Of a DNA stretch of 64,000 nucleotides, positions 35,254 through 48,100 are shown piece after piece. The notes below the pieces were generated by a model. That model was not told the origin of the DNA. It did not search any database and saw only the letters and a list, made by a program, of their open reading frames with translations. This stretch comes from Lineus longissimus (taxonomy: Eukaryota; Nemertea; Pilidiophora; Heteronemertea; Lineidae), in contig NC_088318.1 in the NCBI RefSeq assembly GCF_910592395.1, positions 5,602,756 to 5,666,755 of the forward strand, read 5' to 3'. The first letter of the stretch is position 1. Every line of letters starts with the position of its first letter. Position numbers and translations under genes: made by a program.

Positions 35254-35870
35254 TAGCCCGTTACACACGAGGGACTTCTCACCAACTTAGTTGGAATTTT
35301 AATTCCTAACAGGAATCCAGACCAGGTAACTGATACTTTGCCCGACTGGTTGGAGTTGCTGGCTGCACTACCGACTTGTTCTATTTCTCAACGGCATCTT
35401 TTGTTTATATAAGGATTTTTTGTTTATATAAGGAGTGTGGGGGAGAAATTTCCCCGTGTGATTCAGTCAACAACATAGTTGGGCCATATTTTGACTCTTT
35501 ATCGATAGGCGCCAAGGCTGTACCTTCTCATAATCCACGATTTTGCCCAAAACCTCCTATTATCCCATCGATTTCTCCTTTTCCTCTTTTCACTGATACT
35601 TTTTACAATAATAATAGATAAAATCTTCTTTTTCTTCCTCTCATTGTACACAACAAAATCATTGGCAGCCATGTTTCTAGTAGATATTTGCACTCAGCCT
35701 TGACCAAGGTTTTGGCCTAAATACATGAATAGTGCAGGACCTAAATATTGCTGGGATTATGTCTTTCGTGTGAGTGGGTGAACGACTCTCAACTTCCAGT
35801 CACCTGTGCACCTGTTCTTAATTTTAAAGCCAACTAAGTTGGTGAGAAATCCCTCGTGTGTAGCGGGCTT
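35254..35870. mobile_element. 617-bp element with ~50-bp inverted ends
   Basis: AGCCCGTTACACACGAGGGA and TCTCACCAACTTAGTTGG at the left recur as complement at 35829-35870 with few changes. The interior is non-coding. The target duplication is unclear. Confidence 0.7.
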
Positions 35871-36291
35871 GCACCTGTGCGAGTTTGCATAAAGCAATGG
35901 CCCAGCTTCTGACCCTATAGTACTAAGGCCTGATATGAACTGATAGCATTAAGCTAATTTTGCTACGATGGTTACATCATTTACTGTTTCACCTGGAGAA
36001 GACCACCCCTGTAAAATAAACATCAATTGTCGCTCCTTGAAGTTTTTGAAAGCGCACCTGGGGAGATACCCCAGCCTTTTGGCCAGGGGTGGGCAAAGGT
36101 CTTCTTGTTAGTTATATAGCTACCTATTGCATCAAAAAGTCATTTCAAGTTGCTACAGCTTCAAAGACAGACATCAGTTTGTTTTTACTGTTTTTACTAT
36201 GTCATCAGATGAGATGGACCTCTTCACATGGAAGGACAGTAGGTAAGTTGTTCTTGTACAATAAAGGGCACAAGCCTTTGAAATATAGAGT

Positions 36292-36372
36292 ACAGTACAA
36301 CCTCTCTATTGCGGACACCCATGGGACTCGGATTTGGTGTCCGCAATGGAGAGGTGTCCTTAGTAGGGAGTT
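36292..36372. repeat. Pogo-like terminal repeat
   Basis: TA then CAGTACAACCTCTCTATTGC, like Tigger/pogo ends, with an internal perfect stem ATTGCGGACACC/GGTGTCCGCAAT (12 bp). Related GAGGTGTCCGC segments at 41675-41690 and 41760-41775 suggest the element continues past the DIRS insertion, but a matching right end is not found. Confidence 0.5.
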
Positions 36373-36557
36373 TATGCCATTATCGTAATTTAATTCTCAA
36401 TTGTTTTAATCAATTTTATGATGTATACATTGGCATATAATGATAATAATAAATTTACATTTATACCCGCAAAATCCAATTTAGAATTGCTCTAATGCGG
36501 TCCAAAACAAGTTCGAAAAAGGTGTTTATGAGATAACTATATGAGATTACTTTATTA

Positions 36558-38670
36558 TGATACCTTATGACACTTCTACTTGAGGCGATTTGGAATCGCC
36601 GACATAGCTAATTGATGTGTATGTTTGTCATATGCAGTATACAACCTTAATTAGTTGCAGAAACAGCATATAATTTAAGGCTACTACACATCATGCTTTA
36701 TTCTTTGTAATTAGAGCTTTAAAGGGACAAACAACAGATTGTAATTATTGATACAATATAATCAGATGGCTTGGCATTGTAATACGTAGAGAAGATGAGG
36801 AGTGCTGAACTTATCAAATTCACCCAACTCTATAATTAACTGCCCATTTCCTTACAAGAAATGGCCATTTTGTTAGTTCATACTTACCTATGGAACACTT
36901 TTGCATGTTACTCCATTTGGGCTTAAACACAAGAGTATCCCTTTAATTTTCTAAAGGGAGAACTGAGTTAACAGCTCGGCCGCCAGGCGGCGCCCTGACC
37001 GATCCCGCGAGATCGCGCCGATCTCATGCCGCCATATTCAGTCTTTACTCTTGTGCACATCGTTTTTTCAAAGCTGCCGTGAATTCGATTTAAAACCAAA
37101 TTCAACCAGCCAAGTCTGGACGATTTTTGGGTTCATTCACCTACGGAGTAGACCGCCAAACTAATCTTGGCATTAGTATTGTCCAGTCTATTTAATTATA
37201 GACCTTTCTTAGCTAGCTAAGTCGACCCGGCTCCATTATTTTGATCTTGGTAGGGTAGATTTACGTAGGCTATTCTCCGCTCTATTGTAATGAACAAGAC
37301 TCAGATCCACTGCAATAGTGTTTAATTCAAGTAGGCATTTTTTCCTTTCCATTAATAATTGCGTCCTTTCTGGCCTACTTGGGGTTTCCAGTGTTTTTAT
37401 TGTCATTGCCATTAATAATTGCGTCCTTTCTGGCCTACTTGGGGTTTCCAGTGTTTTTATTGTCATTGGTACCATTTTTTATATGGCGTACCCCTCCGAC
37501 GGCATCCTTTGTCTCACCACAAAGGAATGCGTCTGGTGGCGGGAAACGGGCCGCGAAGACGCCTAAACCCTCTTCCGGTTCCGTTTCCGGGCATATAACC
37601 CGGAGGTCTACCAAACCTCCCGCCACCATCCCTTCCGTCTGATACCTTATGACACTTCTACTTGAGGCGATTTGGAATCGCCGACATAGCTAATTGATGT
37701 GTATGTTTGTCATATGCAGTATACAACCTTAATTAGTTGCAGTAACAGCATATAATTTAAGGCTACTACACATCATGCTTTATTCTTTGTAATTAGAGCT
37801 TTAAAGGGACGAACAACAGATTGTAATTATTGATACAATATAATCAGATGGCTTGGCATTGTAATACGTAGAGAAGATGGAGTGCTGAACTTATCAAATT
37901 CACCCAACTCTATAATTAACTGCCCATTTCCTTACAAGAAATGGCCATTTTGTTAGTTCATACTTACCTATGGAACACTTTTGCATGTTACTCCATTTGG
38001 GCTTAAACACAAGAGTATCCCTTTAATTTTCTAAAGGGAGAACTGAGTTAACAGCTCGGCCGCCAGGAGGCGCCCTGACCGATCCCGCGAGATCGCGCCG
38101 ATCTCATGCCGCCATATTCAGTCTTTACTCTTGTGCTTCTACGAAGCACATCGTTTTTTCAAAGCTGCCGTGAATTCGATTTAAAACCAAATTCAACCAG
38201 CCAAGTCTAGACGATTTTTGGGTTCATTCACCTACGGAGTAGACCGCCAAACTAATCTTGGCATTAGTATTGTCCAGTCTATTTAATTATAGACCTTTCT
38301 TAGCTAGCTAAGTCGACCCGGCTCCATTATTTTGATCTTGGTAGGGTAGATTTACGTAGGCTATTCTCCGCTCTATTGTAATGAACAAGACTCAGATCCA
38401 TTGCAATAGTGTTTAATTCAAGTAGGCATTTTTTCCTTTCCATTAATAATTGCGTCCTTTCTGGCCTACTTGGGGTTTCCAGTGTTTTTATTGTCATTGG
38501 TACCATTTTTTATATGGCGTACCCCTCCAACGGCATCCTTTGTCTCACCACAAAGGAATGCGTCTGGTGGCGGGAAACGGGCCGCGAAGACGCCTAAACC
38601 CTCTTCCGGTTCCGTTTCCGGGCATATAACCTGGAGGTCTACCAAACCTCCCGCCACCACCCCTTCCGTC
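36558..38670 (+). repeat. 1.08-kb tandem duplication at the DIRS 5' side
   Basis: 36558-37639 is repeated as 37640-38670 with few differences: copy 1 has an extra 60-bp repeat near 37350-37468, and copy 2 has a 12-bp insertion at about 38137. The block spans the left inverted terminal repeat and the beginning of the gag region. Likely a template switch or unequal exchange. Confidence 0.88.
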
Positions 38671-38839
38671 AGCCGAGTTCCGGTTCCGGCCGCGGCTGCG
38701 AAGGATGCGGGATCAGACATTATCAATGTCTGTGGTCCCAAGGGAGACTTACATCCAGTAAGTCCAAGGGTTTAATATACCCCGGACCTCAGGGAACCTT
38801 CCGGTTCCTCTGTCGTCCGCTCCCCCGAGTACAAGCCCT

Positions 38840-40714
38840 TTGTACCCGCGGGAGCACCCTGCTTCCGGTCCGCCGATTGCAGTTCCGGTTGCTGACGCGG
38901 GTTCCTGTTTATCAGTAACAGAAGACTCTACTGGGGGTTTTTCTCAGTCTTTACTGCGAAATAACCCCAGTCCTCACGGACACAGTAGAGGTGGGACGGA
39001 CTTTATAACGCCACCCCCGAAACGCCATGCGTCTTCGGTAACAGCGTTTCCGCCCTCCGTACCTCCTTCTAAAAGGGCAACCGGTAGCTCCATACCGGCG
39101 AAGGAGTTACAGGCATTTCCGGTTTCGGACTTCGTCCTGACGGAAATGCAGGCACCTCCCTACGTTGGCCAACCTCTTAGGTGGAGCCAACCGGAAGTGC
39201 CACCCCCTCCTCGTAGCAGGGGCGTCGTTCCCATGGAACGAGCTACGCAGAGGGGACATCTGAACTCTGGTTCAGAATATGGGCATCTTCCGCTTCCGGA
39301 AGACCCATTCGCCCGTACATACGGCTTCGAGGGTTCGCTTATGCACTCACCCTCGCCTCAACCGCCCGTCGTTGAGAGAAGCCGCACGTCGGGTCCGGAA
39401 CCCGAGTCGGGACAGCAACTGTCCCAGCTCATCCAGATGGTAGCGGGTCTTACTGATAGACTCAGCCATCTGGAGCAGGGTTCCGGTTCCTCTGGTGCGC
39501 CTGGTCCCATCAGATACCCACCATCCGACTCCTCTATATTAGAGGACTTTTCTGAGAACGAGAGTTCTCAGCCAGGCTACCGCTCCCCCAATCAGGAGGA
39601 GCTGTCACCAGAGGAGGCCAGTATCTTGTCGGATATGAGGACACTCAGATCCTTGATCAGAGCGTACCTCCCGCAGGATCTGTGCCCTACCCCGCCGGAA
39701 CTGCCAGCCTTATCAACACCGACCTTTTCACTTTGGGGACAGGAAGTGGATCCCAATCCACAGGTTTCTCAGGGCTCCACTCGGGCACTTGAATTCCTTC
39801 CTCCCTCCCCGTCGGTGGTAGCAGTCTCTGAACTTTTGGAGCGTACAATCAGAGACTCCCAAGGCGCCCACCAACATACTTCCATCCCTGTCCTTCCGGC
39901 AGTCGGACCGGAAGCTTGGTGTAAACCGGGGAAGTTGTTCACGGCACAACTTCCTCCCGTTAGGCAGTACCGCGATGACTATTATCGAGTCAGCTCGGCC
40001 GGCTGTCCAGCTGCAGCATCGACTTCCACATTAAAGGACGATGTACAGCTGGACCAACTTGTGCCTAGGGTGACCTCCTCCTCGGCTTACTGAGACCTGA
40101 GAGCACAAGAGGGTCTGGCCAAAAACACGTTAGCGGTGCTCTCCTACGCAGAGCACACTAACCTGGCCCTAGCCAGATCCCTAAAGGATAATGAGTCACT
40201 ATCTGATGACACAAAATCGCTTGTGACATCCTTGTCACATTCGATTAGGCACGCTATTGCTCTGTCCGCCAAGACAGCAGCAAATAGCGTCCTACTCCGT
40301 AGAGACGCCGCACTGGGCTCTCTCAATGTCATCAGATCCCTCCAGCTGGAAGGGGCCTTAAGAACCGCTCCTATGGACGGTTCTTTCCTGTTCGCAGATT
40401 CTGTACAAGAGGCGGCTCAAGCACAGAAAGATTGGGACAAATTATATGCCCCCACTGCGACACAGAGGGCCAAGACCTCTCTACCGAACGCTAGAAAGAT
40501 AGAGAGGCCCCAGCAGGCATCGGGTTCAATCTCGTACGCCAGGCAGGTCCTGCCTAGGCCTACCCCGCCTAGTCAGCCTGCTCCTGCTGGATCCTTCCGA
40601 CGGGAAGCTGAGGGTCGCCGGACTGGAAAGAGGAAAAATACTTCCTCTAACCAGGGTGGATCCGGTCCGACTAAGCACTCCTTTCGTCCAAGGGGTGCAG
40701 GCCGGAAGAAGTGA
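38840..40714 (+). pseudogene. DIRS-type gag
   Basis: Two open parts in the same frame, 38840-40093 and 40094-40714, separated by one TGA at 40091-40093 (SSSAY stop DLRAQEGL). The protein is Pro/Ser-rich at the start and helical later (LARSLKDNESLSDDTKSLV), ending in a basic tail (KHSFRPRGAGRKK), typical for a nucleic-acid binding capsid-like protein. A possible N-terminal extension in another frame starts near 38500 (NASGGGKRAAKTPKP) inside the duplicated block. Confidence 0.7.
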
Positions 40715-40919
40715 CTCCCCCCTCCTTTCTCCTCCCGGACGCAAAAAGGAGCTGACTCCGGTAGTCGGGGGCCGTCTGCAAAAATTTGCAGACATTTGGG
40801 ACGATTGGTGCCCAAAGGGGTCCCCAGTCCCAAACATGTTGAGGTACGGAGTGAAACTAGATTTCAACCGTACCCCCCCCCCCCCCCCCCCGACTACCAT
40901 ATATCCAACCCCAGTTTAG

Positions 40920-41423
40920 CCACCGAAGGACCCAGTCAAGGCCTCTGCCCTCCAAGCAGAGGTCGCGACATTACTGGAGAAGCAAGCTATCCAGGTCCTT
41001 CAAAATCCATGCTCCCCCGGCTTTTACAGCCACGTTTTCTTGGTTCCCAAGAAAGCAGGGACATGGAGGCTGATCATAGACCTTTCCAGGTTAAACACCT
41101 TCTTGAATGTTCCTCATTTCAAGATGGAAACCACCAGGTCTATAGCAACGGCGATACAGCCCAACGATTGGGCGGTATCGATGGATTTAACGGATGCGTA
41201 CTTACATGTACCGATCCATCCAGACTATCAACACTTCCTTCGATTCCATTACGAAGGAAAGACGTATCAATTCAGGGCCCTGCCGTTCGGTCTGGCATCG
41301 GCACCCCTAATTTTTACGATGACAGTCACAGCCTTCGTCGCTCCCTTTCACGTGATGGGGTTCAAGCTCCATCGGTCAGGGCGCCGCCTGGCGGCCGAGC
41401 TGTTAACTCAGTTCTCCCTTTAG
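40920..41423 (+). pseudogene. DIRS-type reverse transcriptase, N-terminal part
   Basis: Reads PVKASALQAEVATLLEKQ, then GFYSHVFLVPKKAGTWRLII, MDLTDAYLHVPIHPDY (motif A with the first catalytic Asp) and RALPFGLASAPLIFT (motif B). It runs straight into the right inverted repeat at 41371 and ends at 41423, so the active-site YxDD and everything downstream are missing. A C14 run near 40875-40890 lies between gag and RT. Confidence 0.82.
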
Positions 41424-41499
41424 AAAATTAAAGGGATACTCTTGTGTTTGAGCCCAAATGGAGTAACATGCAAAAGTGTTCCATAGGTAAGTTTGAATG

Positions 41500-42179
41500 A
41501 CACAAAATGAGTAAAGAGTCTAATTGACATCACTAATTATGCAAATTTCTCAACCGCTAGGCCTACTCGATCCTCTAAAACACACTCGGGAAGCCATGGT
41601 TTAGTGTTTACTTTCCGCAATTGTGAGGTGATTGGAACAAAAAGTCAACAGCGCCATGTCCGTAATTCGGAGCAGAGGTGTCCGCCAAATAAAGGTTTTA
41701 CTTATTGGAAATGATTTAGAAAAAAATCAGGACTGAACGAACATGTTCGTAATGCGTGGCAGAGGTGTCCGCAATTATACACGTGCATATACAATGAATC
41801 TCCCATTCCCATAAGGCATAAGTTCAATTCAGTTTATCACAACAGCGCTCAGATCATTCAATGGTAGTATTCCTTGCCAGAGCAATCACCTTCCCTACTT
41901 TCAGAGTCCTTGGCTGGCCATAACCCTATCGTAGAATTTGACCGAAAAGTGGGGGCTTAAAGTATGCAACACTTTGCTCATAATATGACAGAGGCTTATT
42001 CATTCAGCAGTTATATACTCGTCAATGCTGATGATGAAAAAGGTTCTCAGACTATAATTTTCTTTACTCATCAAATCCCATTTTCCTTTTCAGGCAAGTA
42101 GAACACCATGGATCTAATTCAATACCCAAAAGAAGGAAGATACAAATATCAACTTTAAGAAAATAACCCCCTTCTCCAG
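41500..42179. other. Non-coding stretch with pogo-like repeats
   Basis: Two imperfect copies of a GCAGAGGTGTCCGC segment (41672-41686 and 41757-41771) tie it to the pogo-like end at 36292. No gene seen. Confidence 0.45.
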
Positions 42180-43566
42180 ACATCCATATGACATATGTCT
42201 TTCACGAATGGTTCGTCCGGTATCAATCTGAAGACATACGAGAAAAGTTTCTGTACCCCGTTCGGTGTGACGTTGGCCTCGGTTACGATAATTGCATCAA
42301 CAACGACCCAGAGGGCATGCACAGCCGACTGAAACGTAGAATGGAGACACAAGGTTTACAATGGCAAGAATTTGTTGACATTGTACAGAAAGAAAGAGAT
42401 GCGCAGAAAGAATATATCCAAATGGCCATCATTGGAAAAGGACCATATGAAATATTTGAGGAATTTAAGGTAGATGAGCGAGACTGGGCGAGCATGGGCG
42501 AAGCTACAAAACGAAGTCACATAAAACGAATAGAAGAATACACGCTTGATGAAGTAACAGAGGAGTCAAATGTCAAGACACTGGCAAAGGCAAAGGAAAA
42601 GGAAAAGGAAAGGGAAACAAATCCTCTCAAACCAAACCCATGAGTCAAACACCAGATATATCAACGGCTGAACCTTCTACTTCCTCCAGCTACATCAGAA
42701 CAGAAATACGAAATTCTCCTGAGCACACTGCAGCTAGCCAATTATCAGAAACTCTGGAACTGCCGATTTCTTTTGAAGAAACAGGACTAAATAAAATGTA
42801 TTCAAATGCATGGAAAAAGGGTGAGCAACTGCTTGCAGAGGAAGGGGCCATCACCATCGCACCAAGAGATAGAAAAGGTGGCATTAACAAAGCATACATG
42901 GTCGTCAGTGATAGCAGCGACATTCCTCATTTGGTTCAGACAAAATCGAGTGGTAATATTGTTTGCCAGTGTGAATCATACCGTGTCCACCAACTATGTT
43001 CCCATGCTCTAGCAGTTGGTGCCAAGTGTATCAGACTTTTAGATTTCCTAACATTTTTTCACAAGAACACAGTTGGGCCTAATTTATTGACAGCTGCAAC
43101 TCAATCTGTCAGTGACAAGCATCCGGGTGAGAAGCCTGGTTTTCAAGCCAAACGAAATAAGAATCGTTCTGCCCACTCTGAGAGAGGCGAGGTAATGCAA
43201 GACAACACATCATTGACCACTGATGAAGATGGTAATTACCGAATCAAATGGCTGAAAGGAACGCGAGTAACCAAATGCTATGGTTGTGGAGGAAGGGTAA
43301 GAGAAAGAGCCAACCAACTTCCGCAATCACCGAATGATATTGTCATTACTTACAAGGAATATCGGGTGTATAACACCAATAACGGGCCATTACAGTTCAG
43401 CTTTCATAGGAAGCACACACACTACCATGTAAATGTGGAATGCATCAGATCAAAAAACAATGCGTTCAATCCGCAACGGGATTTACACATATCACTGGAG
43501 GACCGTGAAAAATTGGATGCGAAGCAGAAGTTGTATCTAAATTTCGTTTTTGGAATAAATCTGTGA
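42180..43566 (+). pseudogene. Mutator-like transposase, C-terminal half with SWIM finger
   Basis: A ttctccag just before 42180 looks like a splice acceptor. The first frame (to 42643) has FHEWFVRYQSEDIREKFLYP and NNDPEGMHSRLKRR, the region following the catalytic core in Mutator-like transposases. A one-base shift at 42640 leads to the second frame, which carries IVCQCESYRVHQLCSHALAV, a CxC...CxH SWIM zinc finger, and a further TKCYGCGGRVR cysteine pair with KEYRVYN and HTHYHVNVECI. The DDE core itself is not in the window or has been lost to the DIRS insertion. SWIM fingers in this family bind DNA or mediate contacts. It may belong to the 33.7-49 kb element. Confidence 0.75.
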
Positions 43567-43629
43567 GAAGGTCTTCATTCCATCCGGTAGGAAATGCTTT
43601 CACTCTGATATCACATTTTTTGTTGGGCC

Positions 43630-44018
43630 TAGATCCACGCACTTGATTTGGACCAAACTGGTCATTTGGATTTGACAACGTTAAGAGCACACTTTGCTTG
43701 CGATTTTTCTTGGAGTGTCTGTGGGATATCAGAGGAAACATTCTTAATTTTTTATCAGTAAGTTCGTTTTAGAAATGAATGAAAATTGCGCAGAGACCGC
43801 ACCTCAGGTGACGTCGCTTGTTGGCTTTCTGGCCATTTTTCGCCTGAAACTGCTATTTGTGCGGACATTTGAAAAGCTTTTTTGGGCAATTCTGATACAA
43901 CTTGTCTTTGCCATTCTGGAAATATGAATCATATCCAAATAATGCGACCACATGAGCGCTGACAAATATCTAGTTTTTATGTAGATTGACCTTGGTCACA
44001 ATCAAGCACATGGATTAT
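43630..44018. mobile_element. MITE of the GATCCATGCACTTGATT family
   Basis: GATCCACGCACTTGATTTGG at the left and CAATCAAGCACATGGATT at the right are inverted and match the ends of the 22364 MITE. The ~390-bp interior is longer and non-coding. TA is close to both ends. Confidence 0.6.
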
Positions 44019-44157
44019 AGGAGTGGTGTCATTTTTCATCACTTAGTTTTGGTCATACTTTTGTGAACATTAGAGGCAATGCAATATATATATATATACC
44101 GCGATGTAGGAGGAAAGTATACCGGAGGTGTGGTGGACCAAGTTTCTTATACACCTA

Positions 44158-45176
44158 CAGTGGAACCCCGGTCGGCGACCACCTCAGTAACGCGACCACC
44201 CCGCGAACACGACCAAAATTCTCCGGTCCCGAATGGTTTTCTCTCTAATTCCCATTAACTGGCCCTCGCTAACACGACCACCCCGGTACCCAAACCGCGA
44301 CCACCAGCTTGGTCGGTCCCAAACTGCAAATTAACCCCGCTAACGCGACCATGAGGCCTAATTGCCGTAATCAACCATGACCGCATCGTATCAATTGGCA
44401 CCTTCTCGCAAATCCGTGTTGATAGTTAGCACCTCGAACACAATGACCATGGGAATCCATATGAAAATAAATGATGTGTAAGTGAGTTTGATCAAATGTA
44501 AGCGCAAATAAAATGAAGAATAAACTTTCTTTTCGACTCACGGTTTGTTTTTCATCATTTAGTATTAAATAATGTCAAGAGGCATGCACACGTAGTTTTT
44601 AGGACAAATAAATTATGTTGATTAGTAAGAGTACCAATACTCAAAGTAAAGAATGCTTACTACGTCGTAAAATTGATAAAATACGTTTTTAAAAAGATGA
44701 TTTAATCAGTACCAGTTCAAATTGGCTGAAGTTAAAGCAGGAAGACATCAGGAAGAATTCTCAACATCTTCTCACATCACCTCTCTCAATGTTAGCGGGA
44801 ATATTAGCTTGACATCAAGAAGGGCAGCTGCCGATGGTGTGAATAACATGCTTGCTCTAATTAGCATGCTCAAGTTTTAATGTAATGTTTGGTCTAATTA
44901 GCTCTCGTCAGTTTATTTACTCATTTACATAAGTTGTAAATTAAACGCAAAACACTCAAGAAAATGATTTTTTATTCGTAATATACACACAAAATTATCG
45001 AATCACCCGGTGGCGTAGTCATTAATGCATGTCAATGTACACACAGCATATCTGCTAGGACGATGTTTTGGCGGGAAAACCTACTTATGATTCTTAAATT
45101 CACTAACGCGACCACCCCGGTAACACGACCACTTCGGCTTAGTCCCTTGGGTGGTCGTGTTACCGGGGTTCCACTG
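44158..45176. mobile_element. Pogo/Tigger-like non-autonomous element
   Basis: CAGTGGAACCCCGGTCGGCG at 44158 and ACCGGGGTTCCACTG ending at 45176, with TA duplicated at 44156-44157 and 45177-45178. Subterminal arms carry repeated CGCGACCACC blocks on both sides. The 1019-bp interior is AT-rich and non-coding. CAGTGGAACC ends with a TA target are typical of pogo elements. Confidence 0.82.
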
Positions 45177-45179
45177 TAT

Positions 45180-48100
45180 ATTAATACTATATAGTATGCC
45201 ACATTGTCAGCAATATCAAAGTTATTTTCAGAATAATGTTATGAGTATAAATGAGGTTTTCTTGCCAGTTCACACTATATCATGCCATTCGATCGCCTAA
45301 TAATGTTGGAATTGTTGTGTTCCAGGTGACATTGACCTGTGCGAAAATTGTTATAGATTAGTTCTAGTTATATTTTGGAGACAATGTATGGTTTAAATGT
45401 GCATCAACCGATATTAATGAGCTATGGTTTTTCAACCCGGCGTAGCACGCTATGATCCAGTGATTTCATCTGCTGTATATCTAATACAAGCGCAATTCAG
45501 AAAAAGGGGGAATAATTAAATGTAGCGCCCATTGTAGATTGAACTTCGGCACACAAAGTACATGCTGCAGTTTGAAAACCAGCGCTCATTAGATCTTGGC
45601 ATGCCTTGCAGTATCCAAAATATGTCAAGGTTGCACAAGAAAACAGTGTACTAGTATACTCCTAATGTAATTTTCTTTGATGCACAATATCTAATCGTAT
45701 CATTTTATATGTATTTTTAGATGTGATAGTTTTCTTTAATCATGTACCGGCAGTAAAAAAATTCACTTAATAGGCCCTAAAATGCGAAAAAGTCCATGCA
45801 TGCTTTTTCACAAGCGAACCTGTTGGTGTAAGTGTGGGGATTCCAGTTCAGGACGGTACATTTAAGAGTTAGAGAGTCATGATACTGTCACTTAAATTTG
45901 GCACAGTCGCATGGATTCTGTCCTTTTTCAAAATCAATCAATTTTAAGCCGTTTTACATGGTTTGTCACAAAATTAATCTGTACTATATATATATTGTAT
46001 GTCATTGCTTTAGCTCTATCAATATTTAATCCTTTGCGTCCTGAGAGAACATATAAAATTACTCACTTTTTGATTCCAAAAAGACTGTTTTAGGTCCCAA
46101 ATGCAAAAAGTTGTCTTGGAGGAAGTTGTGAGCCAAAAAACCCCAAGATATCGCATACGTTTTGGCCGTAAGGTCTTAGAAAAATAATTAGAAATTTTTT
46201 TTAAAGATGGGCTGACTTGGATGGGTCAATCGGCACCAAATTTTGGGTACAGGCTCAAGGGGTTAATGCAGTCATGTTATGTATCATATAGATCGTTTTA
46301 TAGACCATATATCAAGTGTCATTGTGACACCTATGTGTTGGATTTTAGATGTGTTTTTTTATTATTGCATTCTTGACCAAAGTTTAATACATGTTTTCAT
46401 TCCCGGTAGTCTGAATGTAGACAATGTCTGCACATATACATGTACAGGGTGGCCAAAAAACGCAACCGCATATTTCCTTGCTTACCAGTCAAAAGAGCCC
46501 CTGGTCAATAGGGCCTAAAGCCCAGCTCTAACAGGGAAAAAACGGCCCCGGAACAAAGACAGCCCCTGGTGGTTTGGTGGCAGTTGGAAGTTAGGGAGTG
46601 CCTAGGCCTGGGCTTTACTTCGTGCAATAGCCAATAGCCAATAGCCAATATCATCAAGACAGCGACCTTTTCTGCATGTAGTTGAAGTTGGAGGTGGCCT
46701 GGTACAACTGGATGTAGACCCTATTTTTAGTTAAACACAAGTTAACCTAAACCTAACTCAACAAAACTTCCAGTTAGCTATTGTACACAGGACACTTTGT
46801 CCTACAACACTTAACCCCTTTACACTGGCAGAGGAAAGGAATTCAAAGAGTGCCTATCAATAGCATCTCGTAATTCTTTGACCCATCTCTGACTATACAT
46901 GTAGAGTTCCCTGGCCAATGGATCACGAGGCAAATGAATAAGTTTGCCTCAGGCAGGAAGAAAAATACATTTGCCACAGTCCTGTTCTCATAATTATAGA
47001 AAGATTGCTTATCTGGTTGTACCAGCGGTTTTTAGTTCATGATTAGGAAATATGCAGTTGCCATTTTCCTGGATGGGCCAGCCACCCTAGATTTGATTAT
47101 AACTCAGTTAATTTTGTTTTGGTCAATTTCATGTAATGGATGGTCTCAAAATGAGATGAAAATTAGGAATAGCCCTCATTTTAGTATTCTGAGTTTTACT
47201 AAATATGCCTAGATAAGATAGGTCTACCAATGACCCTATCGTAATTCGTAAATCAAGAGGAAACTATTAAGGACGTTTACTTTGAGAGGGGCACTCTAAT
47301 TTCAGGTATGACTTTTTGAAGATGGATTCCATTAATTAGGAAGAACCTTGCATATTTGTGTGACCAAACGACCAAAGTTTCAACCTTGTATGTAAGTGAT
47401 ATGTATGTGATATGCGTAGGTATACGTAGATAAAAAATAATAAAAATGCATAAGAAAGAATTTTATAGTCTCATTGATCCTTGTTGTTTTAAAACAAATA
47501 TTAATGCAGAGGACAATGATAAATCTGCCTCCCCCTGCTGTCATCCCTTCAACAACCCCAGAACATCATTGATATTCTTTTCACCAGACAACACTGAGGG
47601 CAAGAAATTCATCGAAAAGTCGTGTGTAGCCAGCATGTTAAAGCCCATTCCCAATTACCAGTAAAACAAAACTTACTGGGGTAGGGTTCAGAATTGTCAT
47701 TGACTGCTGCATAAAACATCAGGATGTGTTCGTGTTAAGCCATTAAGGAGCGATGTATTTGAGGCTAAAAACGGAAAAACAAGGGGCAGGGAAAAGAAGT
47801 GCCCTAATACTCTAAAGGCCAGGTCTCAAATTGGTCAGTAGCTTCAGCGCCTGCTAATGAACAACAAAGGCCACGCCAAATATCTCGCAAACTGCATTTA
47901 TTTGTCCAGACATCACGAGCATGTGCAGAAAGATGGTCTGACAAACACTGGACTAGAAAACACTGGACCAACTAAACTATGGACTAACAGGTCATTGGCA
48001 TAAACCGCCTGATCGATGACAACACACTTGAATAATAATAATACACTTCCCATTTCCCTGCACAATCACATCCCAGACGTACCAGTACACGGCTGGTCAT

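Larger units (their letters stand above)
36877..41497 (+). mobile_element. Truncated DIRS-like retrotransposon with inverted terminal repeats
   Basis: Inverted terminal repeats of ~127 bp at 37957-38083 (second copy at 36877-37003 through the tandem duplication) and 41371-41497, with TTACCTATGGAACACTTTTG at the outer side. Between them lie a gag region and a partial RT. Inverted ends rather than LTRs, the gag wording (EGLAKNTLAVLSYAEHTN) and the RT order identify DIRS type. The RT is cut by the right repeat before its YxDD motif, and RNase H, methyltransferase and recombinase are absent, so it is non-autonomous. Confidence 0.8.

Noticed and set aside
37318-37642. Hydrophobic short proteins (NNCVLSGLLGVSSVFIVIAI)
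   Set aside because: They come from a 60-bp tandem repeat in the DIRS 5' region; no sign of a real membrane protein.
45005-45060. GGTGGCGTAGTCATTAATGC as a tRNA A-box
   Set aside because: No B-box or cloverleaf could be formed downstream; it lies inside a pogo-like element.
46443-47095. Mariner-like end TACAGGGTGGCCAAAAAA with a weak partner near 47076-47091
   Set aside because: The partner matches poorly and no TA-flanked inverted repeat could be confirmed.
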